Below are positions 50,923-61,163 of a stretch of 64,000 nucleotides of DNA, piece by piece (the stretch's first letter is position 1; the number at the start of each line of letters is the position of its first letter). The notes beneath the pieces were generated by a model. It worked only from the letters and a program-made list of their open reading frames with translations, had not been told where the DNA came from and did not search any database. Made by a program: the position numbers and the translations under genes. Origin of the DNA: Rubrivirga marina (GTDB lineage: Bacteria; Bacteroidota; Rhodothermia; Rhodothermales; Rubricoccaceae); assembly GCF_002283365.1 (NCBI RefSeq), contig NZ_MQWD01000001.1, positions 5,948 through 69,947 on the forward strand, given 5' to 3'.

Positions 50923-53730
50923 ATGCCCATCCGCTTCCCCCTCGCCCGCCTCCTCGGCGCCGCCGCGCTCGTCGCGCTCCTCGCCAGCCCGGCCGCGCTC
51001 GCCCAGACGGTCTCCGGCGTCGTCACCGGCGAGGGCGGCGCGCCGCTCCCCGGCGTCAACGTCGTCCTCGACGGCACGTACGTCGGCCAGGCGACCGACG
51101 CCGACGGCCGGTTCGGCCTCGACGTCTCGTTCGACCGGGGCGCGCGGACGCTCGTGTTCTCGTTCACCGGCTACCAGACGCGGCGCGTCGAGGTGCCTGG
51201 GCCTACCAGTAGCCTCGCCGTCTCGCTTGAGCCCGACGTCCTCTCCGGCGGGGACGTCGTCGTGTCGGCCTCGCGGGTCGAGGAGAGCATCCTCGAGGCG
51301 CCGGTCACGGTCGAACGGGTGAGCATGGCCCAGCTCCAGCAGCGGCCGTCCACTGAGGTCATCGCGAGTCTCGACCGGCTCAAGGGCGTCGACGTGAGCC
51401 GGTCGTCGATGCTCATTTCGAGCCTCTCGACGCGCGGGTTCAACTCGGCCAAGTCCGAGCGGCTCATCCAACTCGTCGACGGGTTCGACTTCGTCGACCC
51501 GACGCTCTCGCTCTACGTCGGCAACCTCGGCGGCCTCCCCGAGATCGACCTGGCCGGCGTCGAGATCGTGTACGGCGCCAACTCGGCGCTCTACGGCGCC
51601 AACGCGTTCAACGGCGTCGTCCTGTTCCAGTCGCGCGACCCGTTCCAGGACCAGGGCCTCTCCGTGACGGCGCGCGGCGGTGAGCGCGGGATGATGGAGG
51701 CGCAGGGCCGCTGGGCGCAGCGCGTCGGCGACCGGTTCGCGTACAAGGTCGTCGGGTCGTACTTCGAGGCCGACGACTTCATCTCGGCCAACTACTCGAC
51801 GCTTACGACGATCCCGGGCAACTTCGACGGCGGCGCGCTCCGGAGCGCGACCGACCCCCGCGGTGCCGACCTCGTCAACCGCTACGGCGAGGTGGCCGTC
51901 GTCACGCCCAACACGTGCCTCGTGCCGGCCGCCGGCGGCTGCGGGCTGACGATCGGCGCGCTCGGGCTCGAGGGCAACGTCTACACCCCGGGGTTCTCGG
52001 AGGGCGACCTCGTCCTCGGCGACTACCGCGCCATGGCGGCCCGGGTCGCCGGCGAGCTGAGCGTGCTCCTCGCCGACGACGTCAAGGCCTCGATCGTCGG
52101 GGCCTACGCCGACGGCAACGGGATCTACCAGAGCTCGAACCGCTACGCCTTCGACGGCGTCGGCTCGCGGCGGGTGGGGGCCACCCTCGAGGGGACCGAC
52201 TGGGCCATCCGTGCCTTCGCCAACGACTCCGAGCCGGGCAACACCTACGACCTCGGCTTCCTCGGCTCGTTCATGAACCGGGCCCCTTACCAGGACCCCG
52301 ACACGGGCGAGATGATCATGGTCCCGAACGGGGCCGGCGGCACGCGCCCGCTGATCTACGCCGAGCGCTACGGCCAGGTCTACGCCGCGACGTTCGCCGG
52401 GGCCCGCCAGCAGGGCGCCTCCGTCGCAGACGCCTACGCCGCCGCGGCCGCCGCCACGTCCGGGATCTACCCCACCCTCGGCGACCCGCGCTTCGACGCG
52501 GCCCGCGACCTCACGCTGGCCAACGAGACGCCCGGGTCGAGCCCGACGTTCAAGTCCGACGGCCAGATCTACAACCTCGACGGGCAGTACCGCTTCGACC
52601 TCGGCGGGATCGGCGCGTCGGTCGGCGCCAACGTCCGGCAGTACGCGCTCAACTCGCAGGGGACGCTCTACTCCGACGGGCCGAACTCGCCGCTCGTCTG
52701 CTCCGGCGGGACGTGCACGCGCGAGACGCGCGACGACATCTCGAACTACGACTTCGGCGGCTACCTCCAGCTCCGGGCGAGCCTCCTCGACGACGCGCTC
52801 GACCTCTCGGCCGTCGGCCGCGTCGACGCGTTCGAGAACTTCGACGCCCGGTTCTCGCCGCGCGCCTCGGCCGTCTACTCGTTCGGCCCGGCCGACCGGC
52901 ACAACCTCCGGGCGAGCGTGTCGCGCGCGTTCCGCCAGCCGGCCCAGCTCGACCAGTTCATCTCGCTCGACGTCGGCTCGCTCCTCCTGCTCGGCAACAT
53001 CGGCGACGGCTACGAGGGGCTCGCGTTCACGCCGACGGCCGCGACCGGCCCCGTCGGCGGCCCGATCACGATCGACCCGCTGACGGTCGAGCAGATGGAC
53101 TCGTTCGAGGTCGGCTACAAGGGCCTCCTCGGCGACCTCTTCGCCGACCTCAGCTACTACCGGAGCCTCTACACCGACTTTATCGGGACGCGCCGGTTCT
53201 TCGGCCGCGAGACGGGCGACACGCCGAACCCGGCCGAGCTCGCGGCCCCGCCGGCGCCCTCCGACCCGGCGTACGCCAACCGGACGCGGCTCCTCCAGGT
53301 CTGGACCAACGCCGACCAGGAGGTCACCACGCAGGGCTTTCTCGCCAGCCTCGAGTACCGCGTCGATCGCGCGTTCATCCCGACCGTCAACTACACCTGG
53401 AGCGACATCGAGGAGGTCGACGACCTCATCCTCGGGTTCAACACGCCGGAGCACAAGGTGAACGTGGGCGCGAGCGGGCAGATCGGGCCGGCGCTCGGCT
53501 ACGGCGTCAACTACCGCTGGGTCGACACCTACGACTACGCCATGCCCTTCGCGGAGGGGACGATCGAGAGCCACGGCGTCCTCGACGTCCAGGCCAGCTA
53601 CGACGTCCCGACGTTCGGCGTGACGCTGCTGGCCGGCGGCACGAACCTGACTGACGCCGACAACCTCTCGGCCTACGGGGCGGCCCCGATGGGGCGCATC
53701 CTCTACGCCGGCCTCCGCTACAACCCCTAG
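50923..53730 (+). CDS. TonB-dependent receptor
   Basis: A 935-residue outer-membrane receptor. Signal peptide to about residue 27 (LVALLASPAALAQ); residues 28-110 form a carboxypeptidase-regulatory-like domain (VSGVVTGEGGAPLPGVNVVL, GQATDADGRFGL); the plug begins near DVVVSASRVEES and includes the STRGFNSAKSERLIQLVDG and EIVYGANSALYGANAFNGVV motifs; a large barrel follows to the end, GRILYAGLRYNP. The ATG at 50923 gives the signal peptide. It should import a large or scarce substrate using TonB energy; regulation links it to the acyl-CoA catabolic operon. No SusD partner is next to it. Confidence 0.94.
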   Translation: MPIRFPLARLLGAAALVALLASPAALAQTVSGVVTGEGGAPLPGVNVVLDGTYVGQATDADGRFGLDVSFDRGARTLVFSFTGYQTRRVEVPGPTSSLAVSLEPDVLSGGDVVVSASRVEESILEAPVTVERVSMAQLQQRPSTEVIASLDRLKGVDVSRSSMLISSLSTRGFNSAKSERLIQLVDGFDFVDPTLSLYVGNLGGLPEIDLAGVEIVYGANSALYGANAFNGVVLFQSRDPFQDQGLSVTARGGERGMMEAQGRWAQRVGDRFAYKVVGSYFEADDFISANYSTLTTIPGNFDGGALRSATDPRGADLVNRYGEVAVVTPNTCLVPAAGGCGLTIGALGLEGNVYTPGFSEGDLVLGDYRAMAARVAGELSVLLADDVKASIVGAYADGNGIYQSSNRYAFDGVGSRRVGATLEGTDWAIRAFANDSEPGNTYDLGFLGSFMNRAPYQDPDTGEMIMVPNGAGGTRPLIYAERYGQVYAATFAGARQQGASVADAYAAAAAATSGIYPTLGDPRFDAARDLTLANETPGSSPTFKSDGQIYNLDGQYRFDLGGIGASVGANVRQYALNSQGTLYSDGPNSPLVCSGGTCTRETRDDISNYDFGGYLQLRASLLDDALDLSAVGRVDAFENFDARFSPRASAVYSFGPADRHNLRASVSRAFRQPAQLDQFISLDVGSLLLLGNIGDGYEGLAFTPTAATGPVGGPITIDPLTVEQMDSFEVGYKGLLGDLFADLSYYRSLYTDFIGTRRFFGRETGDTPNPAELAAPPAPSDPAYANRTRLLQVWTNADQEVTTQGFLASLEYRVDRAFIPTVNYTWSDIEEVDDLILGFNTPEHKVNVGASGQIGPALGYGVNYRWVDTYDYAMPFAEGTIESHGVLDVQASYDVPTFGVTLLAGGTNLTDADNLSAYGAAPMGRILYAGLRYNP

Positions 53731-53733
53731 CCG

Positions 53734-53773
53734 CCGGCTCCCCCCGCCTCGGCGCCGAGGCGGGGGGAGCCGG
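53734..53773. repeat. Perfect 40-bp CCGCCTCG-family palindrome
   Basis: A gap-free 20-bp inverted repeat, CCGGCTCCCCCCGCCTCGGC then its complement, three bases after the receptor stop. The longest arm of the family. Confidence 0.88.
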
Positions 53774-53938
53774 TCGGGCACGGCACCCCGCGGCGGTGGA
53801 GCGGGGCAGGACGAGGCCCCCCTCGCTCCGTCCAGCGCGGCCTCGTCAAGCGGGGTGGAGGGAAGCGGACCCCACGGGGCCCGCAGACGTACTCAGGGGG
53901 AGGGCTCTCGCTCCCGTTGCACTTCTCCCTACCCCATC

Positions 53939-54361
53939 ATGGCCCCCCCACGCAAATCGACCGCCTCCACTGACGCCCCGAAGGACGAGGCCACCGAGGC
54001 CACGCCGGCCGAGACCAAGACGTCGAAGCGAGCCTCGACGAAGGCCGCCGGCTCGACCAAAAAGTCGACGGCCAAGAAGGCTCCCGCGAAATCGACGGCC
54101 AAGAAGGCCGCGGGCTCGACGGAGTCGGAGGCCACGACGTCGACGGCGAAGAAGACGACGGCCAAGAAGTCGGCCCCCAATAAAACGACCGCGAAGAAGA
54201 CGACCTCCAAAAAGTCGACGGCGAAGGCCGACTCGGAGCTTTCAGCTGACGAGCGTATCTCCAAGCGGGCCTACGAGCTGTTCGAGGCCCGGGGTGGCAA
54301 GCACGGCTACCACCACGAGGACTGGCTCCAGGCCGAGAAGGAGATCAAGGGCACGTCCTAA
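53939..54361 (+). CDS. Histone-H1-like basic protein with C-terminal DUF2934 domain
   Basis: A 140-residue protein. Residues 1-100 are low-complexity, rich in Lys, Ala, Ser and Thr with repeated KSTAKK/KKTTAKK units, like the tails of histone H1 and bacterial H1-like proteins that bind DNA. Residues 103-135 match DUF2934 (ISKRAYELFEARGGKHGYHHEDWLQAEKEI, landmark), a short helical domain of unknown role. The ATG at 53939 is the only good start. It probably binds nucleic acid; a convergent terminator separates it from glgM. Confidence 0.83.
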   Translation: MAPPRKSTASTDAPKDEATEATPAETKTSKRASTKAAGSTKKSTAKKAPAKSTAKKAAGSTESEATTSTAKKTTAKKSAPNKTTAKKTTSKKSTAKADSELSADERISKRAYELFEARGGKHGYHHEDWLQAEKEIKGTS

Positions 54362-54387
54362 CCCGGACGGCCAAAGGCCGAATATGA

Positions 54388-54419
54388 CCGGGGCGCCATC
54401 CGCAGAGGTGGCGCCCCGG
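54388..54419. terminator. Bidirectional hairpin between the H1-like gene and glgM
   Basis: An 11-bp stem CCGGGGCGCCA/TGGCGCCCCGG with a 10-base loop, followed on the plus strand by GTCCCGTTT. No long T-run on either side. Confidence 0.6.
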
Positions 54420-54447
54420 GTCCCGTTTGCAGACGTCCCGCCAGCGG

Positions 54448-55680
54448 TCAGCCGGCGGGCGGACCGTCGAGCACCCGCTGGTAGAACGCGAGCGTCTGCC
54501 GCGCGACGGCCGCCCACGAGAAGTGGTCGACCACGCGCTGGCGCCCGGCCCGGCCCATGGCCCGCTGGCGGTCCGGGTCGGCGAGGATCGCAGCCGTCGC
54601 CTCTGCGAGGTCCCGCGCGAAGCGGTCCGGGCTCTGGGGCTCGACGCCGCCCTCGACCGTCTCGATGGGGACGAGCGTGCCCGTCTCGCCCTCGACCACG
54701 ATGCCGGGGATGCCGCCGACGGCGCTCGCCACGACGGGCGTCTCACACGCCATCGCCTCCAGGTTGATGATCCCGAACGGCTCGTAGACCGACGGGCACA
54801 CGAACACGGCCGCGTGGCTGTAGAGCGCGATGGCGGTCTCGCGCGGGAGCATCTCCTCGATCCACACGATCGGGCCCGACGCCTCGGCGCGGGCGGCGGC
54901 GACCGCCTCGCGCATCTCAGCCGCGATCTCGGGCGTGTCGGGCGCGCCGGCCGCCAGCACCACTTGCGTGTCGGGCGGGAGGTGCGGGAGCGCGCGGACG
55001 AGGTGGACGATCCCCTTCTGGCGCGTGATCCGCCCGACGAACAGGACGAACGGCCGGTCGGGGTCCACGCCGTGCTGGCGGAGGAGGTCGGGCTGATCGA
55101 CGGGCCGGTACTCGTCCGGGTCGATCCCGTTGGGGATGACCTCGACGCGGCCCGGGTCGACGCCGTAGAGCTCCACGACGTCGTCCCTCATGGCGTCGGA
55201 GACGGCGACGACGCCGTCGGCCGAGCGGTAGGCGGTCCGCTCGATCCACGTCGTCGCGTCGTAGGCCGTCCCGAGCTGCTCGCGCTTCCAGGGGCGGTGC
55301 GGCTCGAGCGAGTGCGTCGTGAGGACGAGCCGGGCGCCGGCCAGCTTCGCCGCGAGGCACCCCGCGAGGTGGCTGTACCACGTGTGCCCGTGGACGATCT
55401 CGGCGCCCTCGGGCACGCGCCCGGCCATGACGAGGTCGCGCCCGAGCGTGTCGAGCAGCTTCGCGTGGCGCGGGTCCTGCGCCGGGATCTGGGCCGGCGG
55501 CTCGACCCCGTGGACCGTGAGGTTGCCCGCCCCGACGCGCTGGTCGCCGAAGGCGATCACGTCGACCCGGTGCGCGCCGCCGTCGAGGCGGACGAGCTCG
55601 CGCGTGAGGTACTCGATGTGGACGCCCGCGCCGCCGTAGATGTGGGGCGGGTACTCGTTCGTGAGCTGGACGATGTGCAT
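54448..55680 (-). CDS. glgM: GT4 glycosyltransferase, GlgM/GlgA-type (maltose-1-phosphate or glycogen synthase)
   Basis: A 410-residue cytoplasmic glycosyltransferase of family GT4. NEYPPHIYGGAGVHIEYLTREL opens as in actinobacterial GlgM (formerly called GlgA), with VHGHTWYSHLAG, VIPNGIDPDEYRP, FVGRITRQKGIVHLV and the EPFGIINLEAMACETPVVAS nucleotide-sugar motif. Real glycogen synthases of family GT5 are longer (about 480) and start KxGGL. Given glgE and treS-maltokinase next door, synthesis of alpha-maltose 1-phosphate from ADP-glucose and glucose 1-phosphate is the likely role. It is three bases after glgB. Confidence 0.85.
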   Translation of the reverse strand: MHIVQLTNEYPPHIYGGAGVHIEYLTRELVRLDGGAHRVDVIAFGDQRVGAGNLTVHGVEPPAQIPAQDPRHAKLLDTLGRDLVMAGRVPEGAEIVHGHTWYSHLAGCLAAKLAGARLVLTTHSLEPHRPWKREQLGTAYDATTWIERTAYRSADGVVAVSDAMRDDVVELYGVDPGRVEVIPNGIDPDEYRPVDQPDLLRQHGVDPDRPFVLFVGRITRQKGIVHLVRALPHLPPDTQVVLAAGAPDTPEIAAEMREAVAAARAEASGPIVWIEEMLPRETAIALYSHAAVFVCPSVYEPFGIINLEAMACETPVVASAVGGIPGIVVEGETGTLVPIETVEGGVEPQSPDRFARDLAEATAAILADPDRQRAMGRAGRQRVVDHFSWAAVARQTLAFYQRVLDGPPAG

Positions 55681-55683
55681 GGG

Positions 55684-57654
55684 CTAGGCCTTCCGGCTGG
55701 CGGACGCCTTCGCGCCCTTCGGGGTCTTGCGGGTCGCCTTCTGGGCGGAGGTCGCGCGCGTCGTCGCTCCCGTCGCCTTCGGCTCGTTTTGGAGTTCGAG
55801 CACGAGGGCCGCCAACGGGGGCAGCGTGAGGACGAGCGACGCCGGGCGCCCGTGGTACGGCACCGGCGTCGTCTCGACCTCGCCGTGGTTGCCGACGCCG
55901 CTCCCGCCGTACGTCTCGGCGTCCGAATTCAGCCGCTCCGTCCAGACGCCGTCGCGGGGCACGCCCACGCGGTAGTTGTCGCGGACGACCGGCGTGGCGT
56001 TGAGGACGAACAGGAGCGTCTTCCCATCCTCCCCCTTGCGGAGGTAGCTCACGACGCTGTTGTCGCGGTCGCCGAAGTCGATCCACTCGAACCCCTTCGG
56101 CTCGTCGTCGTGGAGCGCCGGGTGCTCGCGGTAGAGCGAGAACACATCCTGCGTCCACCGCTGGACGCCGGCGTGGAGGCCGCCCTCGGCCGAGTGCCAG
56201 TCGAGCGGGTGGTCGTGCGTCCACTCACCGCGCTGGCCGAACTCCTGGCCCATGAAGAGGAGCTTCTTGCCCGGGTGCCCGACCATGTGGCCGTAGAGCA
56301 GCCGGAGGTTGGCCGCCTTCTGCCAGTCGTCGCCGGGCATCTTGCCCCACAGCGAGCCCTTCCCGTGGACCACCTCGTCGTGCGAGAGCGGGAGGCAGAA
56401 GTGCTCCGAGAACGCGTAGTGGAGCGGGAAGGTGAGGTCGTTGTGGTAGTACTTCCGGTGGACGGGGTCCTCGCTGAAGAACGTGAGCGTGTCGTGCATC
56501 CAGCCCATGTTCCACTTGTAGAGGAACCCGAGGCCGCCGGTGTAGACAGGCTGCGAGACGCCCGGCCACGCCGTCGACTCCTCGGCGATCATCATCACCT
56601 CGGGGTGGTGGGCGTAGGCCTCCGTGTTGAGCCGTTGGAGGAACCGGATCGCGTGGAGGTTCTCGCGCCCGCCGTGCTCGTTCGGCGTGTACTCGTCGCG
56701 GCTGTAGTCGAGGTAGAGCATCGAGGCCACGGCGTCGACGCGGATCCCGTCGACGTGGTACCGGTCGAGCCAGAACCGGGCCGACGAGAGCAGGAAGTTT
56801 TGGACGCCCGGCTTGCCGTAGTCGAACACGTAGGTCCCCCAGTCGGGGTGCGTCCGCATCCGCTCGTCGTGGGGCTCATAAAGGGGCGTCCCGTCGAAGT
56901 GGCTGAGCCCCTGGGGGTCCGTCGCGAAGTGGGCCGGCGCCCAGTCGAGGATCACGCCGATGCCCCGCTGGTGGAGCGTGTCGACCAAGAACATGAAGTC
57001 CTCCGGCGAGCCGTAGCGGAACGTCGGGGCGAAGTAGCCGAGCGTCTGGTAGCCCCACGAGCCGTAGTAGGCGTGCTCCATCACCGGGAGCAGCTCGACG
57101 TGCGTGAACCCGAGCGCCTCGACGTGGTCCGCCAGCGGCTCGGCGATCTCGCGGTACGACAAACTCTCGCCGTGCCCCTTGTGCCGCCACGACCCGAGGT
57201 GGACCTCGTAGATCGAGACGGGCTGCTGAAACGAGCCGGGGCCCTCGCGCGAGCCCATCCAGTCGCTGTCGCCCCAGTCGTAGCTCAGATCCGTGACGAC
57301 GCTCGCCAGGCCCTCCGCCGTGCTCCCGCCCTCCGCCGGGGGCTCGATCTGGAAGGCGTAGGGGTCCGTCTTGTCGAAGGCCCCGCCGCCGTGCTGGATG
57401 CGGTACTTGTAGCGCGCGCCCGGCGCGGCGTCGGCCACGAGCCCGCTCCACAGCCCCTCGCCGGCGCGCTCGAGCGCGTTCGCGTCCGGGCTCCAGCCGT
57501 TGAAGTCGCCCACGACGGCGACGGCGTCGGCGTGGGGGGCCCAGACGGTGAACCGGGTGCCGTCCCCCTCGGCGTGGGCGCCGAGGTGGGTGTAGCTGTC
57601 GGTGAACTGGCCGTCGCGCCAGCGGTGGAGGGCGGTCGTGTCGAGCGTGGGCAT
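55684..57654 (-). CDS. glgB: 1,4-alpha-glucan branching enzyme with basic C-terminal tail
   Basis: A 656-residue GH13 enzyme. CBM48 is near residues 20-115 ([18 protein letters not shown]); the catalytic barrel has nucleophile Asp307 in [11 protein letters not shown], acid Glu358 in MMIAEES and [15 protein letters not shown]. It makes alpha-1,6 branches. Unlike usual GlgB the last 30 residues are a Lys/Ala/Thr/Ser-rich tail ([20 protein letters not shown]), similar in composition to the H1-like protein encoded 1.3 kb away; its role is unknown. It lies between treS and glgM in a tight operon. Confidence 0.94.
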   Translation of the reverse strand: MPTLDTTALHRWRDGQFTDSYTHLGAHAEGDGTRFTVWAPHADAVAVVGDFNGWSPDANALERAGEGLWSGLVADAAPGARYKYRIQHGGGAFDKTDPYAFQIEPPAEGGSTAEGLASVVTDLSYDWGDSDWMGSREGPGSFQQPVSIYEVHLGSWRHKGHGESLSYREIAEPLADHVEALGFTHVELLPVMEHAYYGSWGYQTLGYFAPTFRYGSPEDFMFLVDTLHQRGIGVILDWAPAHFATDPQGLSHFDGTPLYEPHDERMRTHPDWGTYVFDYGKPGVQNFLLSSARFWLDRYHVDGIRVDAVASMLYLDYSRDEYTPNEHGGRENLHAIRFLQRLNTEAYAHHPEVMMIAEESTAWPGVSQPVYTGGLGFLYKWNMGWMHDTLTFFSEDPVHRKYYHNDLTFPLHYAFSEHFCLPLSHDEVVHGKGSLWGKMPGDDWQKAANLRLLYGHMVGHPGKKLLFMGQEFGQRGEWTHDHPLDWHSAEGGLHAGVQRWTQDVFSLYREHPALHDDEPKGFEWIDFGDRDNSVVSYLRKGEDGKTLLFVLNATPVVRDNYRVGVPRDGVWTERLNSDAETYGGSGVGNHGEVETTPVPYHGRPASLVLTLPPLAALVLELQNEPKATGATTRATSAQKATRKTPKGAKASASRKA

Positions 57655-57694
57655 ACAGAGAGGGGCGGAGAATCAGAGAGGAGGAGGCGCGGCG

Positions 57695-60600
57695 CTAGGC
57701 GGGCGCGGGCTCGCCCGCCTCGGCCGGCTCGCGGAGGAGGTCGGCGAGGCCGCGGAGCGGGATCCAGGCCCAGTCGGGCCGGCTGCCGAGCTCGTAGCGG
57801 ACCTCGTAGAGGGCCTTGTCGAGGAGGTACGCCCAGAGGAACGGGCGGCGGACGCCGCGCGGGAGGAGGAAGTCGGCGTCCTCGGCCGTGCGGAGGTAGG
57901 CGTCGAGGAACGACGCCTCGCAGGCACGGAGGAGCGCCGCCGCCCACCGCGCGAGGTCGCCGCTCTCGTCGTCGAAGTCGGCGAGGGGCGCGTAGACGGC
58001 GTAGGCGAACGAGCGGAGCATGCCGGCCACGTCGCGGAGCGCGTAGTCGCGCTGGCGCCGCTCCTCGGCCGGGCGGGCCGGCTCGCCCTCGAAGTCGAGG
58101 AGGTAGAGCTCGCCGCCGGCCACGAGCGTCTGCCCGAGGTGGTAGTCGCCGTGGACGCGGATCGTCTGGCGGACGGCCTCCGTGCCGGCGAGCGCGTCGA
58201 GGCGGGCGAAGGCGGCGTCCCAGTCGGCGTCTGCCAGCGAGCTCTCGACGCCGTCGGCGGCCTGGAGCATGGCGCGCGTCTCGTCGGCCTCGCGCCGGAC
58301 GCGGGCGACGAGCGTGTCCGTGTCGTCGGGCGCGCCGGGCTCGGGCCGGAGGTCGGGGGCCTCGGCCTCGGCGAGCGCGAGGTGCATCTCGGCCGTCCGC
58401 ACGCCGAGCGTGCGCGTGAGCTCGAGGAGCGCCGGGGCGAGGTCCTCGAACCACCCCGGCACCTCCCCGGCCCCGGCCCGCGCGACGTTGTCGGGCGGCG
58501 CGAGGTCCTCGACGCGGTCGTAGAACTGGTCGACGCGCTCGACGGCGTACGCCCACCCGTCGCGCTCGACGTCGGCGAGCGCCTCCTGGACGATGCCGGT
58601 CGCGAAGACGTCGTCGCCGTGCCGGAAGGCGGCCGTACCGAGGAGACGAGGCGCGAACCGGAAGCCGGCCTCGGTGAGCTGGCCGAGCAGCTCGACCTCC
58701 GGGTTCGGGCCGACGTCGAGGCGGCGGTACAGCTTGAGGAAGAGCGTCTCGCCGTCCTCCGTCGTCACGATCGCGGACGAGTTGCTCTGCTCGCCCGTGA
58801 TCGGCATGGCCTCCACGGCCCTCGTGCCCCGGAGCGCCTCCGCCACGTCGCCGGTGTAGAGCCCGTGGAGCGAGCGCGCCGACTTGCCCGAGCGCCACCA
58901 GTCGAACAGGGCCACCCACGCGTCGGGCAGCGTCGTCGCGTCGATCAGGAGCGTCCGGCCCTTCGGCCCGTCGATCCAGGCGACGGCCGCGTGGGGCCGG
59001 TCGTCGAGGACCTCGTCGGCCTCCTCGCGCGAGACCGTCGTGAGCGGGAAGAGGTAGCGGTCGGTCCGGTCGCCGGTTTCGACGTGGAGGAGCGAGAGGT
59101 AGACCGGCCGCGGCTTCGTCTGGATGCGGACGGCGTCGACGACGTGGACGCGCCCGGCGCCGTCGGCCTTCCCCGCGAACCACCGCTGGCCCTTGAGGAA
59201 GTCGGGGAGGATGGCCTCCAGCTTCTCCATCCCGCCGCCCGAGGCGAGCGTCTTGACGAGGAGGTTCTGGAGCCCCTCGGGCACGCGGAGCTTGGGGATC
59301 TCGCCGCGCTCGGCCTCGACCGGGTGCGGCGGCGGCGGCGACGCGCCGTAGGCGGCCGACGGCGGCGGCGCGGTCGCCTCCGCCTCGGGGACGAGGGCGA
59401 ACCAGAAGAACTGGTACGGCGCCAGCGGCAGGTGGTACGGGCTCTCGCCGATGACCGGGAACGGCGCCCGGCTGAAGAGCTCGACCGGCGACAGCCCCTC
59501 CAACCCGAGGTCCGGCGGCAGGAACGCCGACTGCGCGAACCGCGACAGGTTGGCGACCACGAGCACCTTCTGGTCCCCGTGCTCCCTCACGAACGCGAGC
59601 ACGGCCTCGTTGGCGATGGGCAGCACGCGCATCGTGCCGCGGCCGAACGCCTGGGCGTAGTGCCGGCGGCTGGCCAGCATCCGCCGCGTGAAGTGGAGGA
59701 GCGAGTGGGGGTCGGCCTCGGCGTCCTCGACGTTGACGAACTCGTTCGAGTACGCGCCGCGCGAGATGGCCGGCATGAACAGCCGGTGGTGCGGCGCCCG
59801 CGAGAACCCGCCGTTCTTGTCCGGGCTCCACTGCATCGGGGTGCGGACCCCGTTGCGGTCGCCGAGGAACGGGTCGTCGCCCATCCCGATCTCGTCGCCG
59901 TAGTAGAGGACGGGGCTGCCGGGGAGCGACAGCAACAGCGCGTTGAGCAGCTCGATCTGGCGGCGGTCGCCGCCGAGCAGCGGCGCCAGCCGGCGCCGGA
60001 TCCCGACGTTGATCCGGAACCGGGGGTCCGCGGCGTACTCGTTGACCATGTAGTCGCGCTCCTCGTCGGTCACCATCTCGAGCGTGAGCTCGTCGTGGTT
60101 GCGGAGGAACGTCGCCCACTGCGCGCCCTCGGGGATGTCCTCGGTGAGCTTGAGCATCTCCACGAGCGGCCGCCGGTTCTCGCGCCGCAGCGACATGTAC
60201 ATCCGCGGCATGATGGGGAAGTTGAACGACATCTGGACGCCCTTCCCGTCGGCGAAGTAGGGCAGCGTGTCCTCGGGCCACTGGTTGGCCTCGGCGAGGA
60301 GCACCTTGCCCGGCCCGTACCGCTCCTCGATGGCCTCCCGCAGCTCGACGATGTAGTCGATGGTCTCGGGGAGGTTCTCGCAGCTCGTCCCCTCGCGCTC
60401 GATGAGGTACGGGACGGCGTCGAGGCGGAGCCCGTCGATGCCCATGTCGAGCCAGTAGAACATGACCTCCTTCATGGTCTCGCGGACCTCCGGGTTGTCG
60501 TAGTTCAGGTCCGGCTGGTGCGAGAAGAACCGGTGCCAGTAGTACTTCTGCGCCTTCTGGTCCCAACTCCAGTTCGACACCTCGGTGTCGGTGAAGATGA

Positions 60601-61033
60601 TCCGGACGCCCTGGTACTTGTCGGCCGTCTCGCTCCAGACGTACCAGTCGTGCTTGTCCGAGCTGGGGTCGCGGGCCTCCTGAAACCACGGGTGCTGGTC
60701 CGAGGTGTGGTTCAGCACGAGCTCGGTGATCACCCGCATCCCGCGCTCGTGGGCCTCGTCGAGGAACGCCTTGAAGTCGTCGAGGGCGCCGTGGACCGGG
60801 AGCACCTTGTAGTAGTCGGCCGTGTCGTAGCCGTCGTCCTTGAGCGGGCTCTCCAGAAACGGGAGGAGCCACAGCGTGTTGACGCCGAGCCGCTCGAGGT
60901 ACGGGAGCTTCTGGCGGAGGCCGGCGAAGTCGCCGTAGCCGTCGTCGTTGGCGTCGAAGAAGGAGCGGACGTGGAGTTCGTAGATGACGGCGTCCTTGTA
61001 CCAGAGCGGGTCCGTCAGGAAGTCGGTGGGCAC
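57695..61033 (-). CDS. treS: Trehalose synthase-maltokinase fusion (TreS-Pep2)
   Basis: A 1112-residue bifunctional enzyme. Residues 1-550 are a GH13_16 trehalose synthase (trehalose/maltose isomerase): YELHVRSFFDANDDGYGDF, nucleophile Asp205 in GLRLDAVPYL, Glu248 in LLAEANQWPED and FLRNHDELTLEM. After a Pro/Ala linker, residues about 620-1112 are a maltokinase (Pep2/Mak): GQRWFAGK, LFLKLYRRLD, HGDYHLGQ catalytic loop and LLDFEGEPARP. The pair turns trehalose into maltose 1-phosphate, the substrate of GlgE. Fused forms occur in several phyla. It is 40 bases upstream of glgB. Confidence 0.95.
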   Translation of the reverse strand: MPTDFLTDPLWYKDAVIYELHVRSFFDANDDGYGDFAGLRQKLPYLERLGVNTLWLLPFLESPLKDDGYDTADYYKVLPVHGALDDFKAFLDEAHERGMRVITELVLNHTSDQHPWFQEARDPSSDKHDWYVWSETADKYQGVRIIFTDTEVSNWSWDQKAQKYYWHRFFSHQPDLNYDNPEVRETMKEVMFYWLDMGIDGLRLDAVPYLIEREGTSCENLPETIDYIVELREAIEERYGPGKVLLAEANQWPEDTLPYFADGKGVQMSFNFPIMPRMYMSLRRENRRPLVEMLKLTEDIPEGAQWATFLRNHDELTLEMVTDEERDYMVNEYAADPRFRINVGIRRRLAPLLGGDRRQIELLNALLLSLPGSPVLYYGDEIGMGDDPFLGDRNGVRTPMQWSPDKNGGFSRAPHHRLFMPAISRGAYSNEFVNVEDAEADPHSLLHFTRRMLASRRHYAQAFGRGTMRVLPIANEAVLAFVREHGDQKVLVVANLSRFAQSAFLPPDLGLEGLSPVELFSRAPFPVIGESPYHLPLAPYQFFWFALVPEAEATAPPPSAAYGASPPPPHPVEAERGEIPKLRVPEGLQNLLVKTLASGGGMEKLEAILPDFLKGQRWFAGKADGAGRVHVVDAVRIQTKPRPVYLSLLHVETGDRTDRYLFPLTTVSREEADEVLDDRPHAAVAWIDGPKGRTLLIDATTLPDAWVALFDWWRSGKSARSLHGLYTGDVAEALRGTRAVEAMPITGEQSNSSAIVTTEDGETLFLKLYRRLDVGPNPEVELLGQLTEAGFRFAPRLLGTAAFRHGDDVFATGIVQEALADVERDGWAYAVERVDQFYDRVEDLAPPDNVARAGAGEVPGWFEDLAPALLELTRTLGVRTAEMHLALAEAEAPDLRPEPGAPDDTDTLVARVRREADETRAMLQAADGVESSLADADWDAAFARLDALAGTEAVRQTIRVHGDYHLGQTLVAGGELYLLDFEGEPARPAEERRQRDYALRDVAGMLRSFAYAVYAPLADFDDESGDLARWAAALLRACEASFLDAYLRTAEDADFLLPRGVRRPFLWAYLLDKALYEVRYELGSRPDWAWIPLRGLADLLREPAEAGEPAPA

Positions 61034-61090
61034 GGTGGAGGGGTTGGTCGGTCGGATTCGTAGAAACAGTCGTCGGGGAGCCCGGCCACT

Positions 61091-61142
61091 CCGCCCGCCT
61101 CGGCGGCTCCCTTGAGCGAAGCCGGAGGGCCGAGACGGGCGG
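61091..61142. repeat. CCGCCTCGG/CCGAGACGG gene-end palindrome
   Basis: CCGCCCGCCTCGG and CCGAGACGGGCGG arms (one mismatch) with a 26-base loop, between glgE and treS. Confidence 0.72.
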
Positions 61143-61163
61143 GGCCGCGGGGCCGTCGCGCGG

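Noticed and set aside
54427-58419. 1330-codon plus-strand open frame opposite glgM-glgB-treS
   Set aside because: No domain, shadow composition, and fully antisense to three enzymes with intact catalytic motifs.
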